Assembly (NCBI RefSeq): GCF_001428845.1
Contig: NZ_LMIU01000028.1
Span: 62,001-126,000, forward strand
Direction: 5' to 3'
Origin: Achromobacter sp. Root83
GTDB lineage: Bacteria; Pseudomonadota; Gammaproteobacteria; Burkholderiales; Burkholderiaceae_B
DNA: 64,000 nucleotides
The position numbers and the translations under genes are program-made. The notes under the pieces are model-generated. The model made no database searches. It was given only the letters and a program-made list of their open reading frames with translations, and was not told the DNA's origin. Positions 25,502 through 34,532 of the stretch are shown piece after piece (position 1 is the stretch's first letter; each line of letters begins with the position of its first letter).

Positions 25502-26259
25502 GCGGCGCTCCCGCCGAAGACGCGCTCCGGCTCGCCGTCGTCCAGGTCGATGCCCTGGATGTCGGCGCGGCCGACCAGCAGCTTGGTGTACTGGCGCCAC
25601 GCGGTGTCGCGGCTGACGGACGACAGCGCCATGGCGATCTGCTGCGCCACCTGCTCGTAGGGCAGCAGGCGGCCTTCGATGCGGCGCGTGACCCGCACGA
25701 TGTGCAGGCCGTGGCGCGTCTGCAGCAACTGGGGCAGCAGGCCGCCCGAGGGCAACGCGAACACGGCGCGCTCGAATTCCGGCACGGTGTCGCCCCGGCC
25801 AAGCTGGCCCAGGCTGCCGCCCACGGCGGCCGACGGGCAGTTGGACTGTTCGCGCGCCACCTCGGCAAAGCGCGACGGGTCCGCCAGCAGCTCGGCCAGC
25901 ACGACGTTGGCATGGGCCCGCAGCATGTCCAGGTTCACGCCCGGCGTGACCTGGAACAGGATGTGGTCCGCCTCGATCAGTTCACCCACCATGAAGCGCT
26001 GCGGGTGCATCTGATAGAAGCGGCGGCAGGCCGGCTCGTCGGCCTGCGGCGCGGGCGCCTCGCGGCCCAGCAAGGCGCCGATGGCGCCCTCCTCGTCCTC
26101 GGCGTCCAGGCCCTTGCGGCGGGCCTCGTCCAGCAGCACCCGGCGCAGCACCAGCGCCGTGATGGCGTGGCGCATGGGGTTGCTGGCCTGCGCATGCAGG
26201 GGCAATTCACGTTCCAGATCCGCGTCGCTCAGTTCGACGCCATTGACGATGACAGGCAT
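25498..26259 (-). CDS. PpiC-type peptidyl-prolyl cis-trans isomerase (NifM-like)
   Basis: A 253-residue protein with an N-terminal helical region and a parvulin domain at about 110-215: EADHILFQVTPGV, FAEVAREQSNCPSAAVGGSLGQLGRGDTVPEFERAVFALPSGGL and HGLHIVRVTRRIEG. No signal peptide, so it is cytoplasmic like NifM. The ATG at 26259 has GGAG upstream. It lies between narI and moaA, the position held by a parvulin gene in many nar operons, where it is thought to help fold or mature the reductase. The exact client is unknown. Confidence 0.88.
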   Translation of the reverse strand: MPVIVNGVELSDADLERELPLHAQASNPMRHAITALVLRRVLLDEARRKGLDAEDEEGAIGALLGREAPAPQADEPACRRFYQMHPQRFMVGELIEADHILFQVTPGVNLDMLRAHANVVLAELLADPSRFAEVAREQSNCPSAAVGGSLGQLGRGDTVPEFERAVFALPSGGLLPQLLQTRHGLHIVRVTRRIEGRLLPYEQVAQQIAMALSSVSRDTAWRQYTKLLVGRADIQGIDLDDGEPERVFGGSAA

Positions 26260-26282
26260 GTTCGGCTCCAGGGGTCGAAGAA

Positions 26283-26966
26283 TCAGCGCGGACGGACAAG
26301 CTGCCAGGCGCGGCCCAGATAGCCGACCGACGCGAAGCCGCTCCAGACGTGGACCAGCCGCGTGAACGGGAAGATCACGAAGAGCGTCAGGCCCATGAAC
26401 AGGTGCGCCTTGAACAGCAGCGGCACGCCGGCGATATGGCTGGCGGCGTCGCCCTGGAAGGTGACGATGTGCTGCGCCCAGGTCATCAGGCGCACCATCA
26501 TCTCGCCGTCCATGTGGCCGGCCGACAGCACGATGGTGGACAGGCCCAGCAGCAAGGTGACCAGGATCCACAGCAGCAGCAGCTTGTCGCCGGGGCGCGT
26601 GGCGCGGGCGATGCGCGGATCGCTCAGGCGGCGGTGGATCAGGATCAGCAGGCCGATCAGGCACAGGCCGCCCATGACGCCGCCGGCCACCATGGCGACC
26701 GTCTGCTTCAGGGTGTGCGACACGCCCAGCGTGTCCCACACGATGACCGGCGTGAGCAGCCCGGCCAGATGGCCGAAGAACAGGCCCAGGATGCCGATGT
26801 GGAACAGGATATTGCCCAGCCGAAGCTGGCCGCGATGCAGCAGTTGCGAGCTGTCGGTCTTCCAGGTGTATTGCTCGCGCTCAAAGCGCGCCAGGCTGCC
26901 CAGCAGGAAAACCGTCAGCGCGATGTAGGGATAGATGCCGAAAAGAAACTGATTCAGGGAGTTCAT
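26283..26966 (-). CDS. narI: Respiratory nitrate reductase gamma subunit NarI
   Basis: A 227-residue cytochrome b subunit with five membrane helices. Haem ligands H56 and H66 (FHIGILGLFFGH) and H188 and H206 (KAHLF, LVHVW) match E. coli NarI H56/H66 and H187/H205. It takes electrons from quinol at the periplasmic side of the inner membrane and passes them through two b haems to NarH. It follows narJ after 18 bases and precedes ppiC. Confidence 0.95.
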   Translation of the reverse strand: MNSLNQFLFGIYPYIALTVFLLGSLARFEREQYTWKTDSSQLLHRGQLRLGNILFHIGILGLFFGHLAGLLTPVIVWDTLGVSHTLKQTVAMVAGGVMGGLCLIGLLILIHRRLSDPRIARATRPGDKLLLLWILVTLLLGLSTIVLSAGHMDGEMMVRLMTWAQHIVTFQGDAASHIAGVPLLFKAHLFMGLTLFVIFPFTRLVHVWSGFASVGYLGRAWQLVRPR

Positions 26967-26984
26967 GATGCGTCGTCCTGAGCA

Positions 26985-27632
26985 TTAATGGGTCGCGGGC
27001 GCACGGGGATAGAAGCGCACGGTCTGCGCCCCGTCTCCCGAGAATGGCCGCAGCAGCGGTTCCACGCCGTCCTGACCGATGCCGAAGGTTTCCATCGCTT
27101 CGTCCATGTCTCGCACCGGGGCGTCGGTCTGTTCGCGCGGAATCACGCGGGACTGGGCGCGCAGCACCGCGAAGATGCAGGCGTAGGGGCTTTCGCCCTT
27201 CGCCAGGCGCGAGCCGATGGCGGCCAGCACATGGATGGCCTCGTCCAGCAGTTCCTGGGCCTGATCGGGGTCGATGACCCCCAGGAACTCCAGGAACAGC
27301 GGCACGTGGTCCGGCAGTTCCGAGACGACGGGTTCAAAGCCCTGCTCGCGATAGGTTTCCAGCAGGTCCACCATGGCCTGGCCGCGGTCGCGGCTTTCGC
27401 CGTGCACGTGTTCGAACAGGTGCAGCGAATGCGCGCGGTTGCGGTCAAACGTGGCGACGTAGTTTTCCTGCAGGGGAATCAGGTCGTTCGCGGCCAGATA
27501 GCCGATCAGGGGCTGCAGGGTTTCCTCGGCGTCCGGGTAGGCGGCCAGGGCCTCCTCGACTTCACCCAGGTAGTCCAGCAGCTCGGGCTCGGGGTAGCAG
27601 AGCAAGGCGGAAAGCAGGCGGTACAAGCTCAT
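26985..27632 (-). CDS. narJ: Nitrate reductase assembly chaperone NarJ
   Basis: A 215-residue TorD-family cytoplasmic chaperone that binds apo-NarG and aids cofactor insertion and membrane attachment. Signatures: LLCYPEPELLDYLGEVEEAL, NYVATFDRNRAHSLHLFEHVHGESRDRGQAMVDLL (the typical NarJ block) and ELPDHVPLFLEFLGVIDPDQA. It lies between narH and narI with short gaps, and GGAGA precedes the start. Confidence 0.95.
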   Translation of the reverse strand: MSLYRLLSALLCYPEPELLDYLGEVEEALAAYPDAEETLQPLIGYLAANDLIPLQENYVATFDRNRAHSLHLFEHVHGESRDRGQAMVDLLETYREQGFEPVVSELPDHVPLFLEFLGVIDPDQAQELLDEAIHVLAAIGSRLAKGESPYACIFAVLRAQSRVIPREQTDAPVRDMDEAMETFGIGQDGVEPLLRPFSGDGAQTVRFYPRAPATH

Positions 27633-27647
27633 GGTGTTCTCCTTTCC

Positions 27648-29213
27648 TCAGGCCGAAACGGCCTTCTTGCGTGACTTGGGCATTTCGATGAAGATCTCGC
27701 TGCCCTGGGGCTTGCGGCCGAACAAGGTGCCCTCGGACACCCCGCCCGAGCAGCCGTTGCCGAAGGTAAAGCCGCAGCTTCCCTTTTCGTTGAAGCTGTC
27801 TTCGACGATTTCCTTGTGGCTGCTTGGCACCACGAAGCGGTCTTCGTAGTTGGCGATGGCCATGATCTTGTACATGTCCTGCACGGTTTCCTCGGACAGG
27901 CCGACCTGGTCCAGCAAGGCCGTGTCGCGTTCGCCGTGCACGGTCTCGGACCGCTTGAAGGCGCGCATGGCCAGCATGCGTTCCAGCGCCTGGACCACCG
28001 GGGCTTCCTTGCCGGCGGTCAGCAGGTTGGCCAGGTAGCGCACGGGAATGCGCAGGCTGGACACGTCGGGGATCATGCCGCTCTTGCCCAGGGTGCGCTG
28101 GGGCATCTTGCCGGATTCGGCTGCCGACTGGATCGGCGACAGCGGCGGGATGTACCAGACCATGGGCAAGGTGCGGTATTCCGGGTGCAGCGGGAACGCG
28201 ACCTTCCATTCGACGGCCATCTTGTAGACGGGCGACTGGCGGGCGGCTTCCAGCCACGATTCCGGAATGCCCTGCTCGCGCGCGGCGGCGATCACCTCGG
28301 GCGAATGCGGGTCCAGGAACAGGTCGAGCTGCGATTGGTACAGGTCCTGCTCGTTGGCGGTGGACGCGGCGCTTTCGATCTGGTCGGCGTCATACAGCAG
28401 GACGCCCAGGTAGCGGATGCGGCCCACGCAGGTTTCCGAGCACACGGTCGGCTGGCCGGCTTCGATGCGCGGATAGCAGAACGTGCACTTTTCGGCCTTG
28501 CCGCTGCTCCAGTTGTAGTAGATCTTCTTGTACGGGCAGCCCGAGATGCACATGCGCCAGCCGCGGCACTTGTCCTGGTCCACCAGGACGATGCCGTCGT
28601 CTTCGCGCTTGTAGATGGAACCGGACGGGCAGCTGGCGACACAGGCCGGGTTCAGGCAGTGTTCGCACAGGCGCGGCAGGTACATCATGAAGGTGTTTTC
28701 GAAGGTCGAGTACATCTCCTTCTGCACGCCTTCGAACAGCGCGTCGCGGCTGCGCGCGCTGAATTCGCCGCCCAGGTCGTCTTCCCAGTTCGGGCCCCAC
28801 TCGATCTTCTCCATCTTCTTGCCGGTCAGCACCGACACGGGACGCGCCGTGGGCGGTGTCTGCGACAGCGGCGCGTTCTGCAGATGCTCGTAGTCGAAGG
28901 TGAACGGCTCGTAGTAGTCGTCGATGGCCGGCAGGTTCGGGTTGGCGAACAGGTTGGCCAGGATGCGCAGCTTGCCGCCCTGGCGCGGTTCCAGCTTGCC
29001 GGCGGCGGTGCGGTTCCAGCCGCCCTTCCACTTGTTCTGGTTCTCCCATTCCTTGGGATAGCCGATGCCGGGCTTGGTTTCAACGTTGTTGAACCAGGCG
29101 TATTCGACACCGTCGCGGCTGGTCCAGACGTTCTTGCAGGTGACCGAGCAAGTGTGGCAGCCGATGCACTTGTCCAGGTTCAGCACCATGCCGATTTGGG
29201 CGCGTATCCTCAT
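27648..29213 (-). CDS. narH: Respiratory nitrate reductase beta subunit NarH
   Basis: A 521-residue iron-sulfur protein with four cysteine clusters. C16, C19, C22 and C26 (KCIGCHTCSVTCK) coincide with E. coli NarH. Others are in CEHCLNPACVASCPSG, KCRGWRMCISGCPYK (a Trp replaces one Cys, as in NarH, giving the [3Fe-4S] cluster) and KCTFCYPRIEAG...TVCSETCVGR. It carries electrons from NarI to NarG on the cytoplasmic face. The start overlaps the narG stop (ATGA). Confidence 0.96.
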   Translation of the reverse strand: MRIRAQIGMVLNLDKCIGCHTCSVTCKNVWTSRDGVEYAWFNNVETKPGIGYPKEWENQNKWKGGWNRTAAGKLEPRQGGKLRILANLFANPNLPAIDDYYEPFTFDYEHLQNAPLSQTPPTARPVSVLTGKKMEKIEWGPNWEDDLGGEFSARSRDALFEGVQKEMYSTFENTFMMYLPRLCEHCLNPACVASCPSGSIYKREDDGIVLVDQDKCRGWRMCISGCPYKKIYYNWSSGKAEKCTFCYPRIEAGQPTVCSETCVGRIRYLGVLLYDADQIESAASTANEQDLYQSQLDLFLDPHSPEVIAAAREQGIPESWLEAARQSPVYKMAVEWKVAFPLHPEYRTLPMVWYIPPLSPIQSAAESGKMPQRTLGKSGMIPDVSSLRIPVRYLANLLTAGKEAPVVQALERMLAMRAFKRSETVHGERDTALLDQVGLSEETVQDMYKIMAIANYEDRFVVPSSHKEIVEDSFNEKGSCGFTFGNGCSGGVSEGTLFGRKPQGSEIFIEMPKSRKKAVSA

Positions 29214-32200
29214 GATTGCTTCTCTTCTTGTTGCGTTGCTTCGACGGAGGGGTCTTCAAGCAATGGCCCTTCCAGCCAGTCGACCTTCTTCATCTTGCGC
29301 ACCACCACGAATTCATCGCGGTTGGCGCCCACGGTGCCGTAGTAATTGAAACCGTAGGCCTGCTGCGCATAGCCACCGATCATGTGCGTGGGCTTGAGCA
29401 CCGTGCGCGTCACCGAGTTGTGGATCCCGCCGCGCTTGCCGCTGGTTTCGGCGCCCGGCACGTTCACGATCTTCTCCTGCGCGTGGTACATCAGGCACAT
29501 GCCCACCGGCACGCGCTGGCTGACCACCACCCGCGCCGTCAGGGTGCCGTTCACGTTGAACACTTCGACCCAATCGTTGTCGACCAGCCCGGCCTGCTTG
29601 GCCTCGGTTTCCGACACCCACACGTGGGGGCCGCCGCGGCTCAGGGTCAGCATGCGCAGGTTGTCCGAGTACGTGCTGTGGATGCCCCACTTCTGGTGGG
29701 GGGTGATCCAGTTCAGGACCAGTTCCTTCTCGCCGTTCGGGTACTTGCCCAGCATGGGCGCGACCGTCTTGGTGTCGATGGCGGGCTTGTACACGCACAG
29801 GCCTTCGCCGAAGTCCAGCATCCAGCGGTGGTCCTGGTAGAACTGCTGACGGCCCGTCAGGGTGCGCCACGGAATCAGTTCGTGCACGTTGGTATAGCCG
29901 GCGTTGTAGCTGACCTCTTCGCTTTCCAGGCCCGACCAGGTCGGCGCCGAGATGATCTTGCGCGGCTGCGCCTGGATGTCGCGGAAGCGGATCTTGTCGT
30001 GCTCGCGGCCGACGGCGAGGTGCGTGTGTTCGCGTCCGGTGATCTTGCCCAGCGCTTCCCAGGCCTTGACCGACACGTGGCCGTTGGTTTCGGGCGCGAA
30101 GGTCAGGATCATCTCGGCCGCGTCGATGGCGGTGTCCAGGCGCGGACGGCCCTGGCTCACGCCGGGTTCGGCGACGGCTTCGTTGATGCCGGCCAGCTCA
30201 TGCACCTCGTGCTCGGTGTTCCAGTTGATGCCCTTGCCGCCGTTGCCCAGCTTGTCCAGCAAGGGGCCCACCGACGTGAACTTGCGGTAGATGTCGTTGT
30301 AATCGCGTTCGACCACCATCATGGACGGCGCGGTCTTGCCGGGGATCAGGTCGCATTCGCCCAGCTTCCAGTCCTTGGGCTCGAAAGCCTGGCCCAGTTC
30401 TCCCGGGGTGTCGTGCATCAGCGGGGTCAGCACCAGGTCGCGGCGCTTGCCCAGGTAGGGGCCGCCGATGTCGCTGAACTTCTTGGCCAGCAGCTTGTAG
30501 ATCTCCCAGTCGGTCTTGCTTTCCCACAGCGGCTGCACGGCTTCGCTCAAGGGGTGGATGAACGGGTGCATGTCGGACGTGTTGAGGTCGTCCTTTTCGT
30601 ACCAGGTGGCGGTCGGCAGCACGATGTCGCCGTACAGGCAGGTCGTGCTCATGCGGAAGTCCAGCACGGTCAGCAGGTCCAGCTTGCCTTCGGCCGCGTC
30701 TTCCTCGTAGGTGACTTCCGTGGGCTTGATCGCGTCGCCCTCGTCGCCGAACACCGCGTTCTGCGTGCCCAGCAGGTACTTCAGGAAGTACTCGTGGCCC
30801 TTGCCGCTGGAGCCCAGGATGTTGGAACGCCACACGAACATGTTGCGCGGGAAGTTGGCCGGATCGTCCGGGTTCTCGCAGGACATGCGCAGCGCGCCGG
30901 ACTTCATCTGTTCGACGGCGTGGGCCACGGGGTCCTTGCCCAGGCTTTCCGCCTGCGCCACCACATCCAGCGGATTGGTCTGCAACTGCGGCGCCGACGG
31001 CAGCCAGCCCATGCGCTCGGCGCGGGCGTTCAGGTCGATCATGCTCAGGTCGCTGTAGCGGCCGCGATCGGCGGTGGGGCCCAGGACTTCCTGGACATTC
31101 AGCTTTTCATGGCGCCATTGGCTGGTGTGCGCGTAGAAGAAGGACGTGCCGTTCATCTGGCGCGGCGGACGCACCCAGTCCGACGCGAACGCCAGCGGCG
31201 CCCAGCCGAACTGCGGCCGCAGCTTTTCCTGGCCCACATAGTGCGCCCAGCCGCCGCCGCTCTTGCCCACGCAGCCGCACATCATCAGCATGTTGATGAT
31301 GCCGCGGTAGATCATGTCCATGTGGTACCAGTGGTTCAGGCCGGCGCCGACGATCACCATGGACTTGCCTTCGGTATCGTGGGCGTTCTGCGCGAACTCG
31401 CGCGCCACCTGGATCACCTGCGCACGCGGCACGCTGGTGTGCTTTTCCTGCCAGGCCGGGGTGTAGGGCACGTCGTCGTCATACGAGGACGCCACGTTGC
31501 CGCCACCCAGCCCGCGGTCCAGACCATAGTTGGCCATCTGCAGGTCGTACACCGTGGCGACCAGGGCGTCGGTGCCGTCGGCCAGACGGATGCGGCGCGC
31601 CGGCACGTTGCGCACCAGCAGTTCGCCGTGTTCGCTGCCGAAGTACGGGAAGCCCACGCCCACCACCTCCTCGGACTGGCCCAGCAGGGTCAGCGTCGGG
31701 GTGATCTCGCGGCCATTGCCGCCGTCCTTGGATTCCAGGTTCCAGCGGCCGACCTTCTCGCCACCGTTGACCGCGCCTTCGCCCCAGCGGAAGCCGATGC
31801 TGCCGTTGGGGGCCACCAGGTCGCCGCTGGTCTCGTCCAGCACCAGCGTCTTCCAGTCGGGGTTGTTCTGTTCGCCCAGCGCGCCGTCCAGGTGCGAGGC
31901 GCGCAGGAAGTGATCCGGCGCGTAGAAGCCGTCGCGCTCCTTCAACAGCACCAGCATCGGCATGTCGGTGTAGCGGCGCACGTAGTCCTTGAAATAGGCC
32001 GATGCGCCGGACAGGTGGAATTCCTTCAGGATCACATGGCCCATGGCCATCGCCAGCGCGGCGTCGGTGCCCTGCTTGGGCGCCAGCCAGATGTCGCCGA
32101 ACTTGACCATTTCGCCGAAGTCGCTGGACACGGCCACCGTCTTGGTGCCCTTGTAGCGGACTTCGGTGTAGAAGTGCGCGTCCGGGGTGCGGGTCTGGGG

Positions 32201-32968
32201 CACGTTTGAACCCCACACCATCAGGTAGGTCGAGTTGTACCAGTCGGCCGATTCGGGCACGTCGGTCTGCTCGCCCCACACCTGCGGGCTGGCGGGCGGC
32301 AGGTCGCAGTACCAGTCGTAGAAGCTCAGGCAGGCGCCGCCCAGAAGGCTCAGGTAGCGCGCGCCGGCGGCGTAGCTGACCATGGACATGGCGGGAATCG
32401 GCGAAAAGCCGATCAGGCGGTCGGGGCCGAACTTCTTGATCGTGTACGCGTTGGCGGCGGTGATGATCTCGGTGGCGGTGTCCCAGTCGGCGCGCACGAA
32501 GCCGCCCAGGCCGCGCACGGCCTTGTAGCGCTTGGCGCGCACGGGATCCTGGCTGATCCATTCCCAGGCGTCGATGGGGTCCATCGTCTTGCGGGCTTCG
32601 CGCCACATCTCGATCAGGCGGCCGCGGATCATCGGATACTTCACGCGCTGCGCCGAATACACGTACCAGCTGTACGACGCGCCCCGCGGACAGCCGCGCG
32701 GTTCATGGTTGGGCAGGTCGGGCCGCGTGCGGGGGTAGTCGGTCTGCTGGGTTTCCCAGGTGATCAGGCCGTTCTTGACATAGACCTTCCAGGAGCAGGA
32801 ACCGGTGCAATTGACGCCGTGGGTCGAACGCACCACCTTGTCGTGCTGCCACCGGGAGCGGTAGGCGTTTTCCCACTTGCGGTCCTCGTTGACCGTTTCA
32901 CCGTGACCGTTCGCGAAGGTGGACTTCACCCGCGACATGAACTTCAACCGGTCCAGAAAATGACTCAT
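29210..32968 (-). CDS. narG: Respiratory nitrate reductase alpha subunit NarG
   Basis: A 1252-residue molybdenum enzyme that reduces nitrate to nitrite in the cytoplasm. H50, C54, C58 and C93 (RSTHGVNCTGSCSW and EPRGCPRG) are the FS0 cluster ligands, identical in position to E. coli NarG. The bis-MGD region is seen in DWYCDLPPASPQVWGEQTDVPESADWYNS, with the aspartate molybdenum ligand in the PPASP..TDVPESADW stretch. The ATG at 32968 has GGAGAAA upstream; an earlier in-frame start at 33070 adds an unrelated tail and is rejected. First structural gene after narK2, with a 151-base gap that may hold a separate promoter. Confidence 0.96.
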   Translation of the reverse strand: MSHFLDRLKFMSRVKSTFANGHGETVNEDRKWENAYRSRWQHDKVVRSTHGVNCTGSCSWKVYVKNGLITWETQQTDYPRTRPDLPNHEPRGCPRGASYSWYVYSAQRVKYPMIRGRLIEMWREARKTMDPIDAWEWISQDPVRAKRYKAVRGLGGFVRADWDTATEIITAANAYTIKKFGPDRLIGFSPIPAMSMVSYAAGARYLSLLGGACLSFYDWYCDLPPASPQVWGEQTDVPESADWYNSTYLMVWGSNVPQTRTPDAHFYTEVRYKGTKTVAVSSDFGEMVKFGDIWLAPKQGTDAALAMAMGHVILKEFHLSGASAYFKDYVRRYTDMPMLVLLKERDGFYAPDHFLRASHLDGALGEQNNPDWKTLVLDETSGDLVAPNGSIGFRWGEGAVNGGEKVGRWNLESKDGGNGREITPTLTLLGQSEEVVGVGFPYFGSEHGELLVRNVPARRIRLADGTDALVATVYDLQMANYGLDRGLGGGNVASSYDDDVPYTPAWQEKHTSVPRAQVIQVAREFAQNAHDTEGKSMVIVGAGLNHWYHMDMIYRGIINMLMMCGCVGKSGGGWAHYVGQEKLRPQFGWAPLAFASDWVRPPRQMNGTSFFYAHTSQWRHEKLNVQEVLGPTADRGRYSDLSMIDLNARAERMGWLPSAPQLQTNPLDVVAQAESLGKDPVAHAVEQMKSGALRMSCENPDDPANFPRNMFVWRSNILGSSGKGHEYFLKYLLGTQNAVFGDEGDAIKPTEVTYEEDAAEGKLDLLTVLDFRMSTTCLYGDIVLPTATWYEKDDLNTSDMHPFIHPLSEAVQPLWESKTDWEIYKLLAKKFSDIGGPYLGKRRDLVLTPLMHDTPGELGQAFEPKDWKLGECDLIPGKTAPSMMVVERDYNDIYRKFTSVGPLLDKLGNGGKGINWNTEHEVHELAGINEAVAEPGVSQGRPRLDTAIDAAEMILTFAPETNGHVSVKAWEALGKITGREHTHLAVGREHDKIRFRDIQAQPRKIISAPTWSGLESEEVSYNAGYTNVHELIPWRTLTGRQQFYQDHRWMLDFGEGLCVYKPAIDTKTVAPMLGKYPNGEKELVLNWITPHQKWGIHSTYSDNLRMLTLSRGGPHVWVSETEAKQAGLVDNDWVEVFNVNGTLTARVVVSQRVPVGMCLMYHAQEKIVNVPGAETSGKRGGIHNSVTRTVLKPTHMIGGYAQQAYGFNYYGTVGANRDEFVVVRKMKKVDWLEGPLLEDPSVEATQQEEKQS

Positions 32969-33119
32969 TGTGTTTCTCCAAGAACGCCGGCCTGGCCGGC
33001 GCGTACTGCGATCAATGCTGTGAAACCACTTTAGGGCCGGGCCGCCCCGCGGGCCATTCGCCGGTGGCACAGGCGGAGCCCGGCAGAATGACTAGTTACT
33101 CCCGCGGGGACGCCGGCGG

Positions 33120-34505
33120 TCAGCAAGGCACCGGGGCGTTGCGGCGCGCGTAGTACCACCACGTGATCAGCAGGCAGGTGGCGTAGAAGCCGATGAAGCA
33201 ATACAGCGCGGCCTGCACGCCCCCCGTCATCTCCAGCGAGGTGCCGAAGCTGCGCGGAATGAAAAAGCCGCCGTATGCGCCGATGGCGCCGGAAAAGCCC
33301 AGCACGGCCGCGGATTCCTTGGCGGCTTCCGACATGGCCTGCTTTTCTCCGGCCGGACCCTTGCCCTTGGCCGCCTGCATGCGTTCGCGCAGGAAGATCA
33401 CGGGAATCATGCGGAAGGTGGAACCGTTGCCCACGCCGGTCAGCGCGAACAGCACGATGAACATGGCCAGAAAGCCGTTGAAATCGCCCGCGCGGCCGGC
33501 GGCGGGCAGGAACATCACCACGCCCAGCACGGCGGCGATCATGGCCGCGAAGGTGAACAGCGTGACCCGCGCCCCGCCGATCTTGTCCGACACCCAGCCG
33601 CCGATGGGACGCGTCAGCGATCCGACCAGCGGCCCCAGGAAGGCATAGGCCATCGGGTTCACCTGCGGAAACAGCGTCTTGGTCAGCATGGCGAAGCCCG
33701 CCGAAAAACCGATGAAGGATCCGAACGTGCCCACGTACAGCCAGCACATCAGCCAGTTGTGCTTGCGCTTGAAGATCACGGCCTGGTCCGCGAAGGACGC
33801 CCGCGCATCGGCGATGTCGTTCATCCCGAACCATGCGGCGATCGACGCCAGCGCGATCGGTATCACCCAGATGAAGCCCGCGTTCTGCAGCCACAGGTTC
33901 TGTTGCGCGCCGTTGACCGTCACTTCCTGGGGCGTGCCGCCGGCCACGCCGAAGACGCCCACCGAGATGACGACCGGCACCACGAACTGCACCAGCGACA
34001 CACCCAGGTTGCCGATGCCGGCGTTCAGGCCCGTGGCCAGGCCCTTCTTCTCTTTCGGGAAGAAGAAGCTGATGTTGGCCATGCTGGAACTGAAGTTGCC
34101 GCCGCCCAGGCCGCACAGCAGCGCCAGGATCAGCAGCGTGGGAAACGTGGTCGTCGGGTCGCGCAGCGCGAAACCCATGCCCAGCGCCGGAATCAGCAGG
34201 GACGCCGTGGAGATGGCCGTCCACTTGCGCCCGCCGAACACGGGCACCAGGAACGAGTAGAAGATGCGCAGGGTGGCGCCCGACAGCGCGGGCAGCGCCG
34301 TCAGCCAGAACAACTGGTTCTTGGACAGCATGAAGCCGGCGCGGTCCAGGTTGACCACCACCACGCTCCACAGCATCCAGATGCTGAACGCCAGCATCAG
34401 CGCCGGGATCGAGATCCAGAGGTTGCGGTTGGCGACGCGCGCGCCGGTCTGTTTCCAGAAGCCGGGATTATCCGGCTCCCAGCGCGCAAGGACTTGAGTG
34501 GACAT
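33120..34505 (-). CDS. narK2: Nitrate/nitrite antiporter-type transporter NarK2
   Basis: A 461-residue, 12-helix major facilitator. It aligns by eye with E. coli NarK along its length: RNLWISIPALMLAFSIWMLWS, LTALPALSGATLRIFYSFLVPVFGGRKWT (substrate arginine), SSMANISFFFPKEKKGLATGLNAG (nitrate signature) and the second nitrate signature GFSGAIGAYGGFFIPRSFG. It exchanges cytoplasmic nitrite for nitrate. It lies 27 bases after narK1 and before narG, the usual narK1K2GHJI order. Confidence 0.92.
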   Translation of the reverse strand: MSTQVLARWEPDNPGFWKQTGARVANRNLWISIPALMLAFSIWMLWSVVVVNLDRAGFMLSKNQLFWLTALPALSGATLRIFYSFLVPVFGGRKWTAISTASLLIPALGMGFALRDPTTTFPTLLILALLCGLGGGNFSSSMANISFFFPKEKKGLATGLNAGIGNLGVSLVQFVVPVVISVGVFGVAGGTPQEVTVNGAQQNLWLQNAGFIWVIPIALASIAAWFGMNDIADARASFADQAVIFKRKHNWLMCWLYVGTFGSFIGFSAGFAMLTKTLFPQVNPMAYAFLGPLVGSLTRPIGGWVSDKIGGARVTLFTFAAMIAAVLGVVMFLPAAGRAGDFNGFLAMFIVLFALTGVGNGSTFRMIPVIFLRERMQAAKGKGPAGEKQAMSEAAKESAAVLGFSGAIGAYGGFFIPRSFGTSLEMTGGVQAALYCFIGFYATCLLITWWYYARRNAPVPC

Positions 34506-34532
34506 AGGATTCTCTCAGGGTGTTGGAGTGGG

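Noticed and set aside
29216..32209. 997-codon open frame on the plus strand
   Set aside because: Antisense to narG, with no recognisable protein features.
32990..33030. Possible FNR box before narG
   Set aside because: Only one half-site (ATCAA near 33011) is present; the other half does not match.
32969..33070. Upstream extension of NarG
   Set aside because: The extension has no family match; the ATG at 32968 has a good ribosome binding site and gives the E. coli cluster-ligand numbering.
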